Source of the DNA: Pseudomonas poae
Lineage (GTDB): Bacteria > Pseudomonadota > Gammaproteobacteria > Pseudomonadales > Pseudomonadaceae
Length of the DNA: 64,000 bases
Direction of reading: 5' to 3'
Assembly (NCBI GenBank): GCA_004000515.1
Contig: CP034537.1
Location: forward strand, 1,860,001-1,924,000
Below are positions 33,264 through 43,375 of this stretch, in pieces. A program made the translations under genes and the position numbers. Each line of letters opens with the position of its first letter. The first letter of the stretch is position 1. The notes beneath the pieces were generated by a model. The model saw only the letters and a program-made list of their open reading frames with translations. It searched no databases and had not been told where the DNA came from.

Positions 33264-34442
33264 TCAGGCAAACTGCGCCGCGGCATAGCCCGACGCCCAC
33301 GCCCACTGGAAGTTGAACCCGCCCAGGTGACCGGTCACATCCAACACTTCGCCGATAAAGTACAACCCTGGGCTTTTCAGTGACTCCATGGTCTTGGACG
33401 ACACCTCGCGCGTGTCCACCCCACCCAGCGTCACCTCGGCCGTGCGGTAGCCCTCAGTGCCCGCCGGCACCAACTGCCAGCTGCCGAGTTTTTGCGCGAT
33501 ATCGGCAATTTCTGCATGGGTGTACTGCTTCATCGGCTTGGACACAAACCAGGTCTCGGCCAGCAGGTTGGCCATCTTTTGGTGAAGATCTCGCCCAGCA
33601 GGGTTTTCAGCTCGCTGTTGGGACGCTCGGCCTGTTGCTGTTGCAACCAGGTGTGCGCGTCATGGTCGGGCAGCAGGTTGATCTCCACCGTGTCGCCGGG
33701 CTCCCAATACGACGAGATCTGCAAAATCGCCGGGCCACTGAGGCCACGGTGGGTAAACAGGATGTTCTCGCGAAAGCTCTGGTCGTTGCAGCTGACCAGG
33801 CAATCCACTGAGGTGCCAGACAGTTCGCCGCACAACTCCTTGAGCTGGTCGGTAATGGTGAACGGCACCAGCCCGGCGCGGGTCGGCAGCAGTTCATGCC
33901 CGAATTGCTTGGCAACCTGGTAACCAAACCCGGTGGCGCCCAGTGTTGGAATCGACAGGCCGCCGGTGGCGATCACCAAGGATTCACAGCGCAGTTCGCC
34001 CAAGGTGGTTTGCAATTGGTAGCCGCTGTCGACCTTGGCGATCTCTTGGATCGAGGTGTCCAAATGCATGCTCACGCCAACCTGGATGCACTCGTCGAGC
34101 AGCATGCCGAGGATGTCACTGGACTTGTTGTCGCAGAACAGCTGGCCGAGCTTCTTCTCGTGGTACGGCACGCCGTGCTTGGCCACCAGCCCGATAAAGT
34201 CCCACTGGGTATAACGCGCCAAGGCGGACTTGCAGAAATGCGCGTTGTGCGAGAGGAAGTTGGCCGGCTCGGTGTACATGTTGGTGAAATTGCAGCGGCC
34301 ACCGCCGGACATCAGGATCTTCTTGCCGGCCTTGTTCGCATGGTCGATCAACATCACCTTGCGCCCACGCCCGGCGGCGGTCAGTGCGCACATCAAAGCC
34401 TGCGGCGCCGGCGCCAATGATCACAACTTCGGTCGAGCGCAC
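33264..34442 (-). CDS. BaiN/YhiN-like NAD(P)/FAD flavoprotein (two frameshifts)
   Basis: HI0933/YhiN-family flavoprotein of 392 residues after correction. N-terminal dinucleotide motif VVIIGAGAAG, then SGGGRCNFTNMY, VIATGGLSIPTLGATGFGYQ, THRGLSGPAILQ and C-terminal GEVLDVTGHLGGFNFQWAWASG. Physiological substrate unclear. The frame is interrupted by an extra base in AAA 34395-34397 and a missing base in TTTT 33577-33580. GTG at 34442 is the preferred start because GAGGA lies 7 nt upstream and the product then begins directly at the dinucleotide fold. Confidence 0.87.
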
Positions 34443-34481
34443 AGCAAAGTCCTCACAAAAACTTAATATGAAATGCAATCA

Positions 34482-34557
34482 AATGTGGGAGCTGGCTTGC
34501 CTGCGATAGCGGCAGTGAATTCACCATCGCTATCGCAGGCAAGCCAGCTCCCACATT
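34482..34557. repeat. REPIN between flavoprotein gene and dbpA
   Basis: AATGTGGGAGCTGGCTTGCC and GGCAAGCCAGCTCCCACATT, continued by TGCGATAGCGG/CATCGCTATCGCA, form an almost perfect 30-bp hairpin around a short loop. Both arms are the GCTGGCTTGCC type. Confidence 0.92.
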
Positions 34558-34589
34558 GATTCGGTTCCTTCAATTGGAACGCAGTGTTC

Positions 34590-35975
34590 TTACAGGATCC
34601 GCACGCGCAACGAACGGCCCTTGATCTTCCCGTCATTCAAACGCTGCAACGCCTGCTTGGCGATGCCACGCTCAACGGCCACAAACGCCTGGAAGTCAAA
34701 GATCGCGATCTTGCCAACCTGGGCCCCGGGGATCCCGGCTTCACCGGTCAGAGCACCGAGGATGTCACCCGGACGTACTTTGTCTTTACGGCCAGCAGCG
34801 ATGCACAGGGTGCTCATCTGTGGCAGCAACGGACCACCGCTTTGCGGCTTGAGGTTGTCCAGTTGGTCCCAGTTCAAGGGCGACTTCTGCAGTTGCTCGA
34901 TGGCTTGGGCGCGGTGGGCTTCGGACGGCGCCACCAGGCTGATGGCGATGCCGGTTTCGCCGGCACGGCCGGTGCGGCCCACACGGTGGATGTGGATTTC
35001 CGAATCGCGGGCCAGTTCGACGTTGATCACCATGTCCAGCGAGTCAATGTCCAAACCACGGGCGGCCACGTCGGTCGCTACCAGCACCGACGTACTGCGG
35101 TTGGCGAACATCGCCAGCACCTGGTCGCGGTCGCGCTGTTCCAGGTCGCCGTGCAGGCCAACGGCAGAGATGCCCTTGGACGTCAGGTGATCCACGGTTT
35201 CCTGCACTTGCTGCTTGGTAAAGCAGAACGCCACGCAAGACGCCGGGCGGAAGTGCGCCAGCACCTTGGTCACCGCGTCCATGCGTTCTTCCGGCGAGAT
35301 CTCGAAGAACCGCTGCTCGATCTGGTCGTCGGAGTGGAACGCTTCGGCCTTCACTTGCTGCGGTGCGCGCATGAATTTTGAAGCCAGCTGCTTGATGCTC
35401 ACCGGGTAGGTGGCCGAGAACAGCAGGGTCTGGCGGCGCGGCGGGGTCTTGCTGATGATGTCTTCGATGGCGTCGTAGAAACCCATGTCGAGCATGCGGT
35501 CGGCTTCGTCGAGGATCAGCGTGTTCAAGCCGTCCAGTACCAGCGAGCCCTTGCGCAGGTGCTGCTGGATACGGCCCGGGGTGCCGACGATCACGTGGGC
35601 GCCGTGTTCCAGCGAGGCGATCTGCGGGCCGAGGGACACGCCGCCGCACAGGGTCAACACCTTGATGTTGTCTTCGGCGCGCGCCAGGCGACGGATTTCC
35701 TTGGCGACCTGGTCGGCCAGCTCACGGGTCGGGCACATCACCAGGGCCTGGCAGCCGAAGTAGCGCGGGTTGATCGGGTTCAACAGGCCGATGCCGAAGG
35801 CGGCAGTCTTGCCGCTGCCGGTCTTGGCCTGGGCAATCAGGTCCAGCCCCTTGAGGATCACCGGCAAGCTTTGCGCCTGGATCTGCGTCATCTCGACATA
35901 ACCCAGCGAGTCGAGGTTAGCCAGCATGGCGGCGGACAGGGGCAAAGTATTAAAAGCGGTGGCGATGGTAGTCAC
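34590..35975 (-). CDS. dbpA: ATP-dependent RNA helicase DbpA
   Basis: DEAD-box helicase that acts on 23S rRNA in large-subunit assembly. Motif I AKTGSGKT at residues 50-57, DEAD in [24 protein letters not shown], and a C-terminal DbpA RNA-binding domain (RPGDILGALTGEAGIPGAQVGKI, given here as RPGDILGALT...QVGKI). 461 residues. The start is probably GTG 35975 (MTTIATAFNTLPL by family comparison). Confidence 0.95.
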   Translation of the reverse strand: MTTIATAFNTLPLSAAMLANLDSLGYVEMTQIQAQSLPVILKGLDLIAQAKTGSGKTAAFGIGLLNPINPRYFGCQALVMCPTRELADQVAKEIRRLARAEDNIKVLTLCGGVSLGPQIASLEHGAHVIVGTPGRIQQHLRKGSLVLDGLNTLILDEADRMLDMGFYDAIEDIISKTPPRRQTLLFSATYPVSIKQLASKFMRAPQQVKAEAFHSDDQIEQRFFEISPEERMDAVTKVLAHFRPASCVAFCFTKQQVQETVDHLTSKGISAVGLHGDLEQRDRDQVLAMFANRSTSVLVATDVAARGLDIDSLDMVINVELARDSEIHIHRVGRTGRAGETGIAISLVAPSEAHRAQAIEQLQKSPLNWDQLDNLKPQSGGPLLPQMSTLCIAAGRKDKVRPGDILGALTGEAGIPGAQVGKIAIFDFQAFVAVERGIAKQALQRLNDGKIKGRSLRVRIL

Positions 35976-36057
35976 GGGACTGGCTCTGCAAAACAAAATG
36001 TTGCGCAGTGTACCAGTCCCGCAGGAATTTCCCTGCAAGTTCTAGACGGGAAGCCTG

Positions 36058-37484
36058 TTAATGCTCGATATCGTGCTCGCGGTTGATCACCCGTTTGCCG
36101 TCGGTTGGCGACAATTGCAGGAAGATCGCCGCCGCCAGCATCGCCATGATGCCCACGGTCAGGAAGGTCAGCTGGAAGGCGCCCAGTACGCTTTCCACGC
36201 CATCGTTACCGGTTTCAGCGGTGAAGCCACCGAGCAACGCGCCGGCGCAAGCCACCCCCAGGCTCAGGGACAATTGCGCCACCACCGACAGCAAACTGTT
36301 GCCGCTGCTGGCCTGGGCGTCGTCCAGGTCGATCAGGGTGACGGTGTTCATCGCGGTGAATTGCAGGGAGTTGATTGCCCCAATATCGCCAGCATGCCCA
36401 GCAACAGTGGGTAAGGCGTGTGTTCGCTGACCAGGCCCATGCTCGCCAGCATGATGCCCAGCGCCAGGGTGTTGCCGGTGAGGACGATGCGGTAGCCCAG
36501 GCGCTCGATCAATGGGCGCGCGATGGACTTGGCAAACATCGCCGCCGCCGCCAGCGGCAGCATGCTCATCCCGGCTTCCGACGGCGAATAACCCAGCGCC
36601 ACCTGCAACAGCAGCGGCACCAGGAACGGCAACGCGCCGCTGCCCAGGCGCGCAAACAGGTTGCCAAGGATGCCCACAGCAAAGGTACGGGTCTTGAACA
36701 GTACCGGCGAAAACAGCGGGTTATCGATATGCCCGGCGCGCAGCCAATACGCCGCCAGGCACGCCAGCCCGCCGAACAGCAGCAACATCACCCGAAGGTG
36801 CGGCAGGTGCAGTTCGCCCAGGCCTTCCATGGCGATGGTGATCAGCACCATCGCTGCGCCAAATAGCAAGAACCCCACGCTATCAAAGCGGGTGCGCTCG
36901 CTGCCGCGCAGGTCGGGGATGAATTTCCACACGGCGTAGCAGCCGATCATGCCCACCGGCAGGTTGATCAGGAAGATCCAGTGCCAGGTCAGGTATTGCA
37001 CCATCCAGCCGCCCATGGTTGGGCCGAGCAATGGGCCGAGCAGGCCGGGGATGGTAATGAAGCCCATGATCCGCACCAGTTCGGAGCGGGGATACGCGCG
37101 CAGTACCACGAGCCTGCCGACCGGCAGCATCAATGCGCCGCCCAGGCCCTGGATCACCCGTGCGCCCACTAGCATGGTCAAGCTGCTGGACAGCGCACAC
37201 AGCAACGAGCCGATGCTGAACAGCATGATTGCGCCAAAGAAGATTCGTTTAGTGCCGAAGCGGTCGGCCACCCAGCCCGATGCCGGAATGAGCAAGGCGA
37301 CGGTGAGCATGTAGGCGATCACCACGCCTTGCATGCGCAATGGGTTTTCGGCGAGGTCCCGGGCCATGGCCGGCAGTGCCGTGTTCAGAATCGTCCCATC
37401 GAGCGACTGCATGAAGAAGGCAATCGCGACCACCCAGGGGAGCCAGCGGGCGGTCTTGGCATCGAGCGGGACGCGATTCGGCAT
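36058..37484 (-). CDS. mdtD: MdtD-like DHA2 multidrug efflux permease (1-base deletion)
   Basis: MFS exporter with about 14 membrane segments and 475 residues after correction. Characteristic motifs: FFMQSLDGTILNTALPAMA (helix 1, motif D1), GWVADRFGTKR (motif A), and ARVIQGLGGALMLPVGR (motif B/C). Drug export by proton antiport is inferred. The frame breaks in CCCC at 36378-36381; one more base gives LGAINSLQFTAMNTVTL and joins the two open segments. Confidence 0.9.
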
Positions 37485-37520
37485 AGAAAACCCTTTTGTT
37501 AGCAGGCTATGTGTCGGCGA

Positions 37521-38368
37521 TTATGCGCCATCCGTCGCGCCTTTTCCCACCAGGAAATCCAGCAAGGCGCGGTGCACCGCCACGGCGGCCTCGGAAGATT
37601 CGAGGTCGAGCAAGTGGCCGGTGTGCTCGGCCACTGCAAAGCTGCTGCGCCCCACATATTGCTTGAACAACTCGGCTTCGGCGGCGGGGGTGTATTCGTC
37701 CAGCGCACCGTTGAGAAAATGCACCGGTGTTTCGATCTGCCGGAGCGCCGGCAGGTAATTGCCATCGCCAAGGGCCAGCACCTGATGGATATGAAAGCGC
37801 GCCTGGCGGTATTCGGTGGTGGCCATGTTCGACAGGTGGCGGTGGTTATTACGCTTGAGCGGTGCCGACAGGAATTTGCCCACCGTGTCATTGAGCAAAT
37901 GGCCGACGGCGGACTTGTCATCGGCCTCGATCAGCACGCGCACGCGTTCCACATAATCGAGCATGGCCTGGTTGAGGCTCGGTGCCAGTGCCATCACCAC
38001 TGAACTTTGATCGACGGTGGGTTGTGGGCCAGGGTCAGCAGCGTGGAGATGCCGCCCCAGGAAGCCGACACCAGATGGTTGACCTCAAAGCGCTCCACCA
38101 GCGCGCGCAGGATCTGCACCTCGTCGTCCTTGGTCACCAGGTCGAGGTCGGTGTTGTGCTCACGGGAGTAGCCCGAGAAGGGCAGGTCGAACAACAGCAC
38201 ATTGAAATGCTCGGCCAGGCACTTGCTGGTGCGGGCGAAGGAGCGGGTGGTGGACAGCGCGCCGTTGACCATCAGCACCGTGTCTTTTTGCGGATCGTTA
38301 CCCAGTTGCTCGACGTGAACGTTGTAGTGCTTGAACAGCTTTTGTATGACGAAACTTCCCTGGTTCAT
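37521..38368 (-). CDS. rhlA: RhlA-like 3-(3-hydroxyalkanoyloxy)alkanoate synthase (1-base deletion)
   Basis: An alpha/beta-hydrolase of about 282 residues resembling RhlA/PhaG. The nucleophile elbow SASWGG, preceded by FEVNHL, and [42 protein letters not shown] C-terminal His region (here [12 protein letters not shown]) are all RhlA-like. RhlA couples two 3-hydroxyacyl chains into HAA, the lipid part of rhamnolipids. One base is missing in TTT 38006-38008; with it [13 protein letters not shown] is continuous. No rhlB, rhlC or rhlRI adjoins it. PhaG-type activity is the alternative. Confidence 0.78.
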
Positions 38369-38522
38369 GTCAACGCTCACTTCCTGTGGGGTGGCGGTAT
38401 GCCACTAACCGTTATAGCGAGGTTTTTTGCGGGGGACAACTGAGGGCGAGGGAACGGGCGGGAGATGGGAATTGGCGGTAGGAATGGGGTTTAACGAGAA
38501 GTCAGAAAACACCACAAAACAA

Positions 38523-38550
38523 TGTGGGAGCGAGCAAGCCCGCTCCCACA
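38523..38550. repeat. Compact REP-derived hairpin
   Basis: TGTGGGAGCG-AGCAAGCC-CGCTCCCACA: the outer stem of the REP type is kept but the inner tips and loop are deleted, leaving a 28-nt mini hairpin between rhlA and pmbA. Confidence 0.75.
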
Positions 38551-38562
38551 GGGGGTTTGCAT

Positions 38563-39879
38563 TTACAACGTCAGGGTCAGGCGTTTGACCAAGGCCCCTG
38601 GCAACAGGTTGGACGACGTATTGCGCTGCCCATACGTACTGGCCGACAACAACAATTCCCGCTCCGCCGTCAGCGCTTCCAACTGCGATCCCAGCAGGCT
38701 GTACACACTGTCATCAAAGCGCATGGTACTCACCGGCGCCTTGATTTCGCCGTCTTCCACCCAGAACGTGGCAAAGCGTGTCATGCCGGTGAGGCGTGCC
38801 GCCGGCAGGTCGGAGTAGTTCAGGTACCACAGGTTGCTGATATACAACCCGGTGCCCAACTGCTTGAGGATATCGGCTTGCGCCAGGCTGCCTGCCGCCA
38901 TCTGCAGGGCACTGGGCGACTCGTCGCTGCTGGCGCCGTTGGTGCTCAAGCCGTATTCGGCAGCGCTGCGGGAGTTGATCAACTCGCCCTCGGCACGTCC
39001 CGCATTGATCAGTGTGACGTCACCGCGTGGGTAGCCTTCGCTGGAGAACGCTTCACTCAGGGAGCCGCTGACCTGCTCGTTCACTGTCACCAGCGGGCTC
39101 AGGGACTGTTCGCCCGCATACAGTTTTTGCAGCGAGCTGCCTTTGCTGGCGATGGCCTGGGCGGAGAAACCGCCCCAGGTGATGATGCTGATGATTTCTT
39201 CCATCGCGGCCGGCGCAAGGTAGGCCCGGTATTGCCCAGGCGCCAGTGTGTGCAGCGGGCGCCCGAGGAACGCCAACTGCTCGCGGGCCTGCTGGAAGCG
39301 TGCGGCAAATTCGACGCTGTCCCAGGTATGCCCGGCGTAGCTGGCCTTGACCGCCTCGCCGTTGGCATGGAACAGGCTGAAATCGAAGTTGAAGCTATTG
39401 GCCTGGTGCCAGCCAAAGGCGCCTGATGAACTGGCAAAACCCCGGCTGATGGGGCCGGCGGCATAGAAACCCACCAAGTCCACACCGTCTGCGGCCTGGC
39501 TGATGTCTTCCAGCACCTGGGCCAGTTCCGGCAACGGCTGCGCCTGTTCGTTGTTGCTTTGCCAGGCGTTGTGGTTCAACAGCAGATAAGGATCCTGCGG
39601 CAACAATGGCAGAGTTTCGCGCAACTGTTGCAGGCCGTCGGCGAGACGCTGGCGATCCAGTTCCGGTTCGCCGGCCAGGGTGATGCCCAGGTCGGCATGG
39701 CGGCCATCATTGATCAGTTTCAGATTGAGGCTGGCCTGCTGCACTTGGCCGGCCTGGCGCACCTTGGCGTGGTTGAAGCGCACAAACTCGGACGACTCGT
39801 CCGCATAGCCCAAGTGGAATTGTTCACTGTCGGTGACGGCCTGCTTGAGCCATTCAACCAATGCCTTGAAATTGTTCAT
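38563..39879 (-). CDS. pmbA: PmbA/TldE-like metalloprotease-family partner
   Basis: A 438-residue protein of the PmbA/TldD superfamily without the HExxxH motif, as expected for the TldE (PmbA) half. EFVRFNHAKVRQAGQVQQ, PAAMEEIISIITWGGFSA and GLYISNLWYLNYSD are typical. TldE forms a heterodimer with TldD that degrades unfolded or RiPP-type peptides. It overlaps the upstream tldD-like gene by 26 nt, so translation is coupled. Confidence 0.87.
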   Translation of the reverse strand: MNNFKALVEWLKQAVTDSEQFHLGYADESSEFVRFNHAKVRQAGQVQQASLNLKLINDGRHADLGITLAGEPELDRQRLADGLQQLRETLPLLPQDPYLLLNHNAWQSNNEQAQPLPELAQVLEDISQAADGVDLVGFYAAGPISRGFASSSGAFGWHQANSFNFDFSLFHANGEAVKASYAGHTWDSVEFAARFQQAREQLAFLGRPLHTLAPGQYRAYLAPAAMEEIISIITWGGFSAQAIASKGSSLQKLYAGEQSLSPLVTVNEQVSGSLSEAFSSEGYPRGDVTLINAGRAEGELINSRSAAEYGLSTNGASSDESPSALQMAAGSLAQADILKQLGTGLYISNLWYLNYSDLPAARLTGMTRFATFWVEDGEIKAPVSTMRFDDSVYSLLGSQLEALTAERELLLSASTYGQRNTSSNLLPGALVKRLTLTL

Positions 39880-41320
39880 CAGGCATCTCCCCAAACACAT
39901 CAACGTTGCTGAACACACAGGCCGGCGAGGCATGGCCCACGCGGATCACCTGGTTGGGTTCGCCTTTGCCGCAGTTCGGCGTGCCCAATACCTTGAAGGT
40001 GCTGGCGTCGCCGACCGCGCTGAGGTTGCGCCAGAACTGCGCGGAAATCGCCCGGTAGTTGGGGTTTTTCACCACGCCTTTCAGCTCGCCGTTTTCAATC
40101 AATTGGCCCCACTCGCAACCGAACTGGAATTTATTGCGTGCATCGTCGATGGACCACGACCGGTTGGTCGACATCAGGATGCCGCTTTCGATACCGCCAA
40201 TCAGCTGCGCCAGGCTCTTGTCGCCGGCTTCGATATTCAGGTTGGCCATGCGGTCGATGGGCGCGCGGTTCCAACTGCTGGCGCGGCTGTTGGCCACGCC
40301 GCTCATGCCCGAACGGTATTGCGACAGCGCACCGCCCAGCGGCTTGAGCAACAGCCCCTCGCGGATCAGGAACTGCTTACTGGCGGCGGTGCCATCGTCG
40401 TCATGGCCGTAGCTGGCGAGCTGTTCGGGGATGTCCGGGTCGAAGGTCACGTTGAGCAACGGCGAGCCGTATTGCAGGTGACCGAAGTCGCTGGCCTTCA
40501 CGAAACTGGTGCCGGCGTAGTTGCGCTCGTCACCCAGGATGCGGTCCAACTCCAGCGGGTGGCCGATGGACTCATGGATCTGCAGGATCATCTGGTCGGG
40601 CATCAACAACAGGTCGCGCGGGCCGTTAGGCGTGTTTGGCGCGAGCAGCAGTTGCAGGGCTTCATCGGCGATGCGCGGCGCGGCGCCCACCAGGCCGAAG
40701 CGGTTGATCACATCAACACCGCCCTGCTGGCCAAAGTTGCTGCCGCCGAGGGTGCGGGTCTGGCTGTCATTGCCGTCGTAGGCGGTGACGTTGACGCCAG
40801 GGAACACAAAACGTTGGGCCTGGCGCAATTCGGCGCCGGCACTGTTGAGGTAGATCTGTTCGACGTGGGTCAGGCCGAGGCTGACTTCCCAATTGACCAG
40901 GCGCTCGTCCTTGGGCACTGCGGCCGACTCGCTGCCGAGCAATTGGTAGCAGTCGCTCAGGGACGGGAAGGGCTGATCGAGTTCAGGCGACAGGTAGTCG
41001 GCCACATCGCTGGACACGTATTGGTCGCGCAGGTCCAGCAGGGCATGGGGCTTGATCAATCGAGCTTGCTGCTCGGCACGCTCAAGGGCGGCTTGCAGGC
41101 CGGCCAGGGAAATGTCGTTGGTCGCGGCGTAGGCTTCCACACCGTTGAGACGCACGGTGAGCATGGCGCCTTCGTCGTGGTTCAGGTGGGGTGGTTCGGC
41201 GACGTTCTTGCGCACGGCCAGGTACTGGCCGGATTCGCGCACGTAACGCAGCGAGAAGAACTCGGCGCGGGTGCGCAGGGCTGCGAAGTGTTGTTTGAGT
41301 GTGGCGTGGTGATCGAACAT
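39854..41320 (-). CDS. tldD: TldD-like zinc protease subunit
   Basis: A 488-residue partner of the PmbA-like protein. The zinc motif is HESIGH in QMILQIHESIGHPLELDR, the HExxxH of TldD; C-terminal PNCGKGEPNQVIRVGHASPAC holds the third-ligand region. The N-terminal part (FFSLRYVRESGQYLAVRKN) is longer and less conserved. Start ATG 41320 rather than the upstream ATG at 41455, which would run into a REPIN. Confidence 0.87.
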   Translation of the reverse strand: MFDHHATLKQHFAALRTRAEFFSLRYVRESGQYLAVRKNVAEPPHLNHDEGAMLTVRLNGVEAYAATNDISLAGLQAALERAEQQARLIKPHALLDLRDQYVSSDVADYLSPELDQPFPSLSDCYQLLGSESAAVPKDERLVNWEVSLGLTHVEQIYLNSAGAELRQAQRFVFPGVNVTAYDGNDSQTRTLGGSNFGQQGGVDVINRFGLVGAAPRIADEALQLLLAPNTPNGPRDLLLMPDQMILQIHESIGHPLELDRILGDERNYAGTSFVKASDFGHLQYGSPLLNVTFDPDIPEQLASYGHDDDGTAASKQFLIREGLLLKPLGGALSQYRSGMSGVANSRASSWNRAPIDRMANLNIEAGDKSLAQLIGGIESGILMSTNRSWSIDDARNKFQFGCEWGQLIENGELKGVVKNPNYRAISAQFWRNLSAVGDASTFKVLGTPNCGKGEPNQVIRVGHASPACVFSNVDVFGEMPDEQFQGIG

Positions 41321-41430
41321 GGGGCCTTCCTTGTGGGCGGCTCGTCGCGGGCAGGCGGACAGAGTAGGCCTGGGCTGGGAGCTGATCAAGGAAAGTGTAG
41401 GCGGGTGGTTTTGTGGTGTCGGGTCGGGCC

Positions 41431-41516
41431 TCATCGCGGGCAGCCCGGCTCCCACAGGTGATCGAGTTGTTCAGACGAACTCGGTCAACTGTGGGAGCTG
41501 GCTTGCCTGCGATAGG
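41431..41516. repeat. Mosaic REPIN between tldD-like gene and betA
   Basis: Left arm TCATCGCGGGCAGCCCGGCT (one A shorter than usual) and right arm TGTGGGAGCTGGCTTGCCTG belong to different tip types. Inverted around a 34-nt centre. Confidence 0.82.
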
Positions 41517-41534
41517 GGCACCGCGGTGTATCAG

Positions 41535-43238
41535 TTACTGTGCAGTTGGACCCACTTCACGCATCGGCTTGCCACGCACCGGCGCATCGCCTGCCACGTA
41601 GTAGTCGGCAGTGCTGCGCGGCAGTGGCTGGCGGCCACGGATCTTGTCGGCGATTTTCTCGGCGATCATGATCGTTGGCGCGTTCAGGTTGCCGGTGGTG
41701 ATGATCGGCATGATCGACGCATCCACAACGCGCAGACCTTGCATGCCATGCACGCGGCCTTCGCCGTCCACGACCGCCATGTCGTCGGTGCCCATCTTGC
41801 ACGAGCAGGACGGGTGGAACGCGGTTTCGGCGTGCTCGCGGATGAACGTGTCCAGCTGCTCATCGGTTTGCACTTCAATACCTGGGCTGATTTCACGGCC
41901 ACGGTATTGGTCCAGTGCCGGCTGCTGCATGATTTCACGGGTCAGGCGGATGCCGTCGCGGAATTCCTGCCAGTCTTGCTCGGTGGCCATGTAGTTGAAG
42001 AGGATGCTCGGGTAATCCCTTGGGTTCTTCGACTTGAGCTGGATGCGACCACGGCTCGGCGAGCGCATGGAGCCCATGTGCGCTTGGAAACCGTGCTCTT
42101 TCACACCGTTGCTGCCGTTGTAGTTAATCGCGACCGGCAAGAAGTGGTACTGGATGTTCGGCCATTCGAATTCTTCACGGGTACGGATAAAACCGCCCGC
42201 TTCGAACTGGTTGCTGGCGCCAATGCCGGTGCCGTTGAACAGCCACTCGGCACCAATGGCCGGCTGGTTGTACCAGAGCAGCGACGGGTACAACGACACC
42301 GGTTGGGTGCAGGCGTATTGCAGGTACAGCTCAAGGTGGTCCTGCAGGTTTTCGCCGACGCCGGGCAGGTCGTGGACCACCGGGATATCGAGGCTTTCCA
42401 GCAGTGGGGCCGGGCCGACGCCGGAGCGTTGCAGCAACTGCGGCGAACCGATTGCGCCGCTGCACACGATCACTTCTTTACGTGCACGGGCTTCAACGCG
42501 CTCTTCAGCCGCGCCAATCAGGTAACGCACGCCTACGGCGCGCTTGCCTTCAAACAGCACTTTGTCGCTGAGGGCGTGGGTGACGATGGTTAGCGTGGAG
42601 CGCTTCTTGGCGGTGTCCAGGTACCCGCGCGCGGTGCTGGCGCGACGGCCTTTAGGCGTGACGGTACGGTCCATCGGGCCGAAACCTTCTTGCTGGTAGC
42701 CGTTCAAGTCGACAGTGCGCGGGTAACCGGCCTGCACGCCGGCTTCAACCATGGCGTGGAACAGCGGGTTGTTGCCCGCTTTTGGCGTGGTCACGCTGAC
42801 CGGGCCATCGCCGCCGTGCCAATCGTTGGGGCCGATGTCGCGGGTTTCGGCTTTGCGGAAATACGGCAGGCAGTCCAGGTAGGTCCAGTCTTCCAGGCCT
42901 GGCAGTTTTGCCCAGCCGTCGTAGTCCATCGCGTTGCCACGGATGTAGCACATGCCGTTGATCAGGGAAGAGCCACCCAGGCCCTTGCCGCGACCACATT
43001 CCATACGGCGGCCGTCCATGTGTGGCTCTGGATCGGTCTCGTAGGCCCAGTTGTAGCGGCGGCCTTGCAGTGGGAAGGCCAGGGCGGCTGGCATTTGAGT
43101 GCGGAAGTCGAAACGGTAGTCGGGGCCACCGGCTTCCAGCAGCAAAACGGTGACGCCTTCGTCTTCGGTCAGACGGGTCGCCAGGGTGTTACCGGCGGAG
43201 CCGGCACCCACAATGATGTAATCGTATTCTTGGGACAT
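41535..43238 (-). CDS. betA: Choline dehydrogenase
   Basis: FAD-dependent GMC oxidoreductase of 567 residues that oxidises choline to betaine aldehyde, and can continue to glycine betaine, at the membrane. N-terminal [18 protein letters not shown] binds [18 protein letters not shown] and [15 protein letters not shown] are GMC signatures; the catalytic His is in [13 protein letters not shown]. Start [13 protein letters not shown] at 43238. Follows betB on the same strand after a REPIN. Confidence 0.96.
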   Translation of the reverse strand: MSQEYDYIIVGAGSAGNTLATRLTEDEGVTVLLLEAGGPDYRFDFRTQMPAALAFPLQGRRYNWAYETDPEPHMDGRRMECGRGKGLGGSSLINGMCYIRGNAMDYDGWAKLPGLEDWTYLDCLPYFRKAETRDIGPNDWHGGDGPVSVTTPKAGNNPLFHAMVEAGVQAGYPRTVDLNGYQQEGFGPMDRTVTPKGRRASTARGYLDTAKKRSTLTIVTHALSDKVLFEGKRAVGVRYLIGAAEERVEARARKEVIVCSGAIGSPQLLQRSGVGPAPLLESLDIPVVHDLPGVGENLQDHLELYLQYACTQPVSLYPSLLWYNQPAIGAEWLFNGTGIGASNQFEAGGFIRTREEFEWPNIQYHFLPVAINYNGSNGVKEHGFQAHMGSMRSPSRGRIQLKSKNPRDYPSILFNYMATEQDWQEFRDGIRLTREIMQQPALDQYRGREISPGIEVQTDEQLDTFIREHAETAFHPSCSCKMGTDDMAVVDGEGRVHGMQGLRVVDASIMPIITTGNLNAPTIMIAEKIADKIRGRQPLPRSTADYYVAGDAPVRGKPMREVGPTAQ

Positions 43239-43274
43239 TGGATGCACCCTCTTTTGAGATGGTCAGGTCGGGCC

Positions 43275-43345
43275 TCATCGCGGGCAAGCCCGGCTCCCAC
43301 AGGGGAATGCATTCCAAATGTGGGAGCTGGCTTGCCTGCGATAGG
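43275..43345. repeat. Mosaic REPIN between betB and betA
   Basis: TCATCGCGGGCAAGCCCGGC on the left, GCTGGCTTGCCTGCGATAGG on the right, with outer CTCCCACAG/TGTGGGAG pairing. Sits inside the betIBA operon. Confidence 0.85.
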
Positions 43346-43375
43346 GCACTCACAGGCAATACAGGGCTCGGGGTG

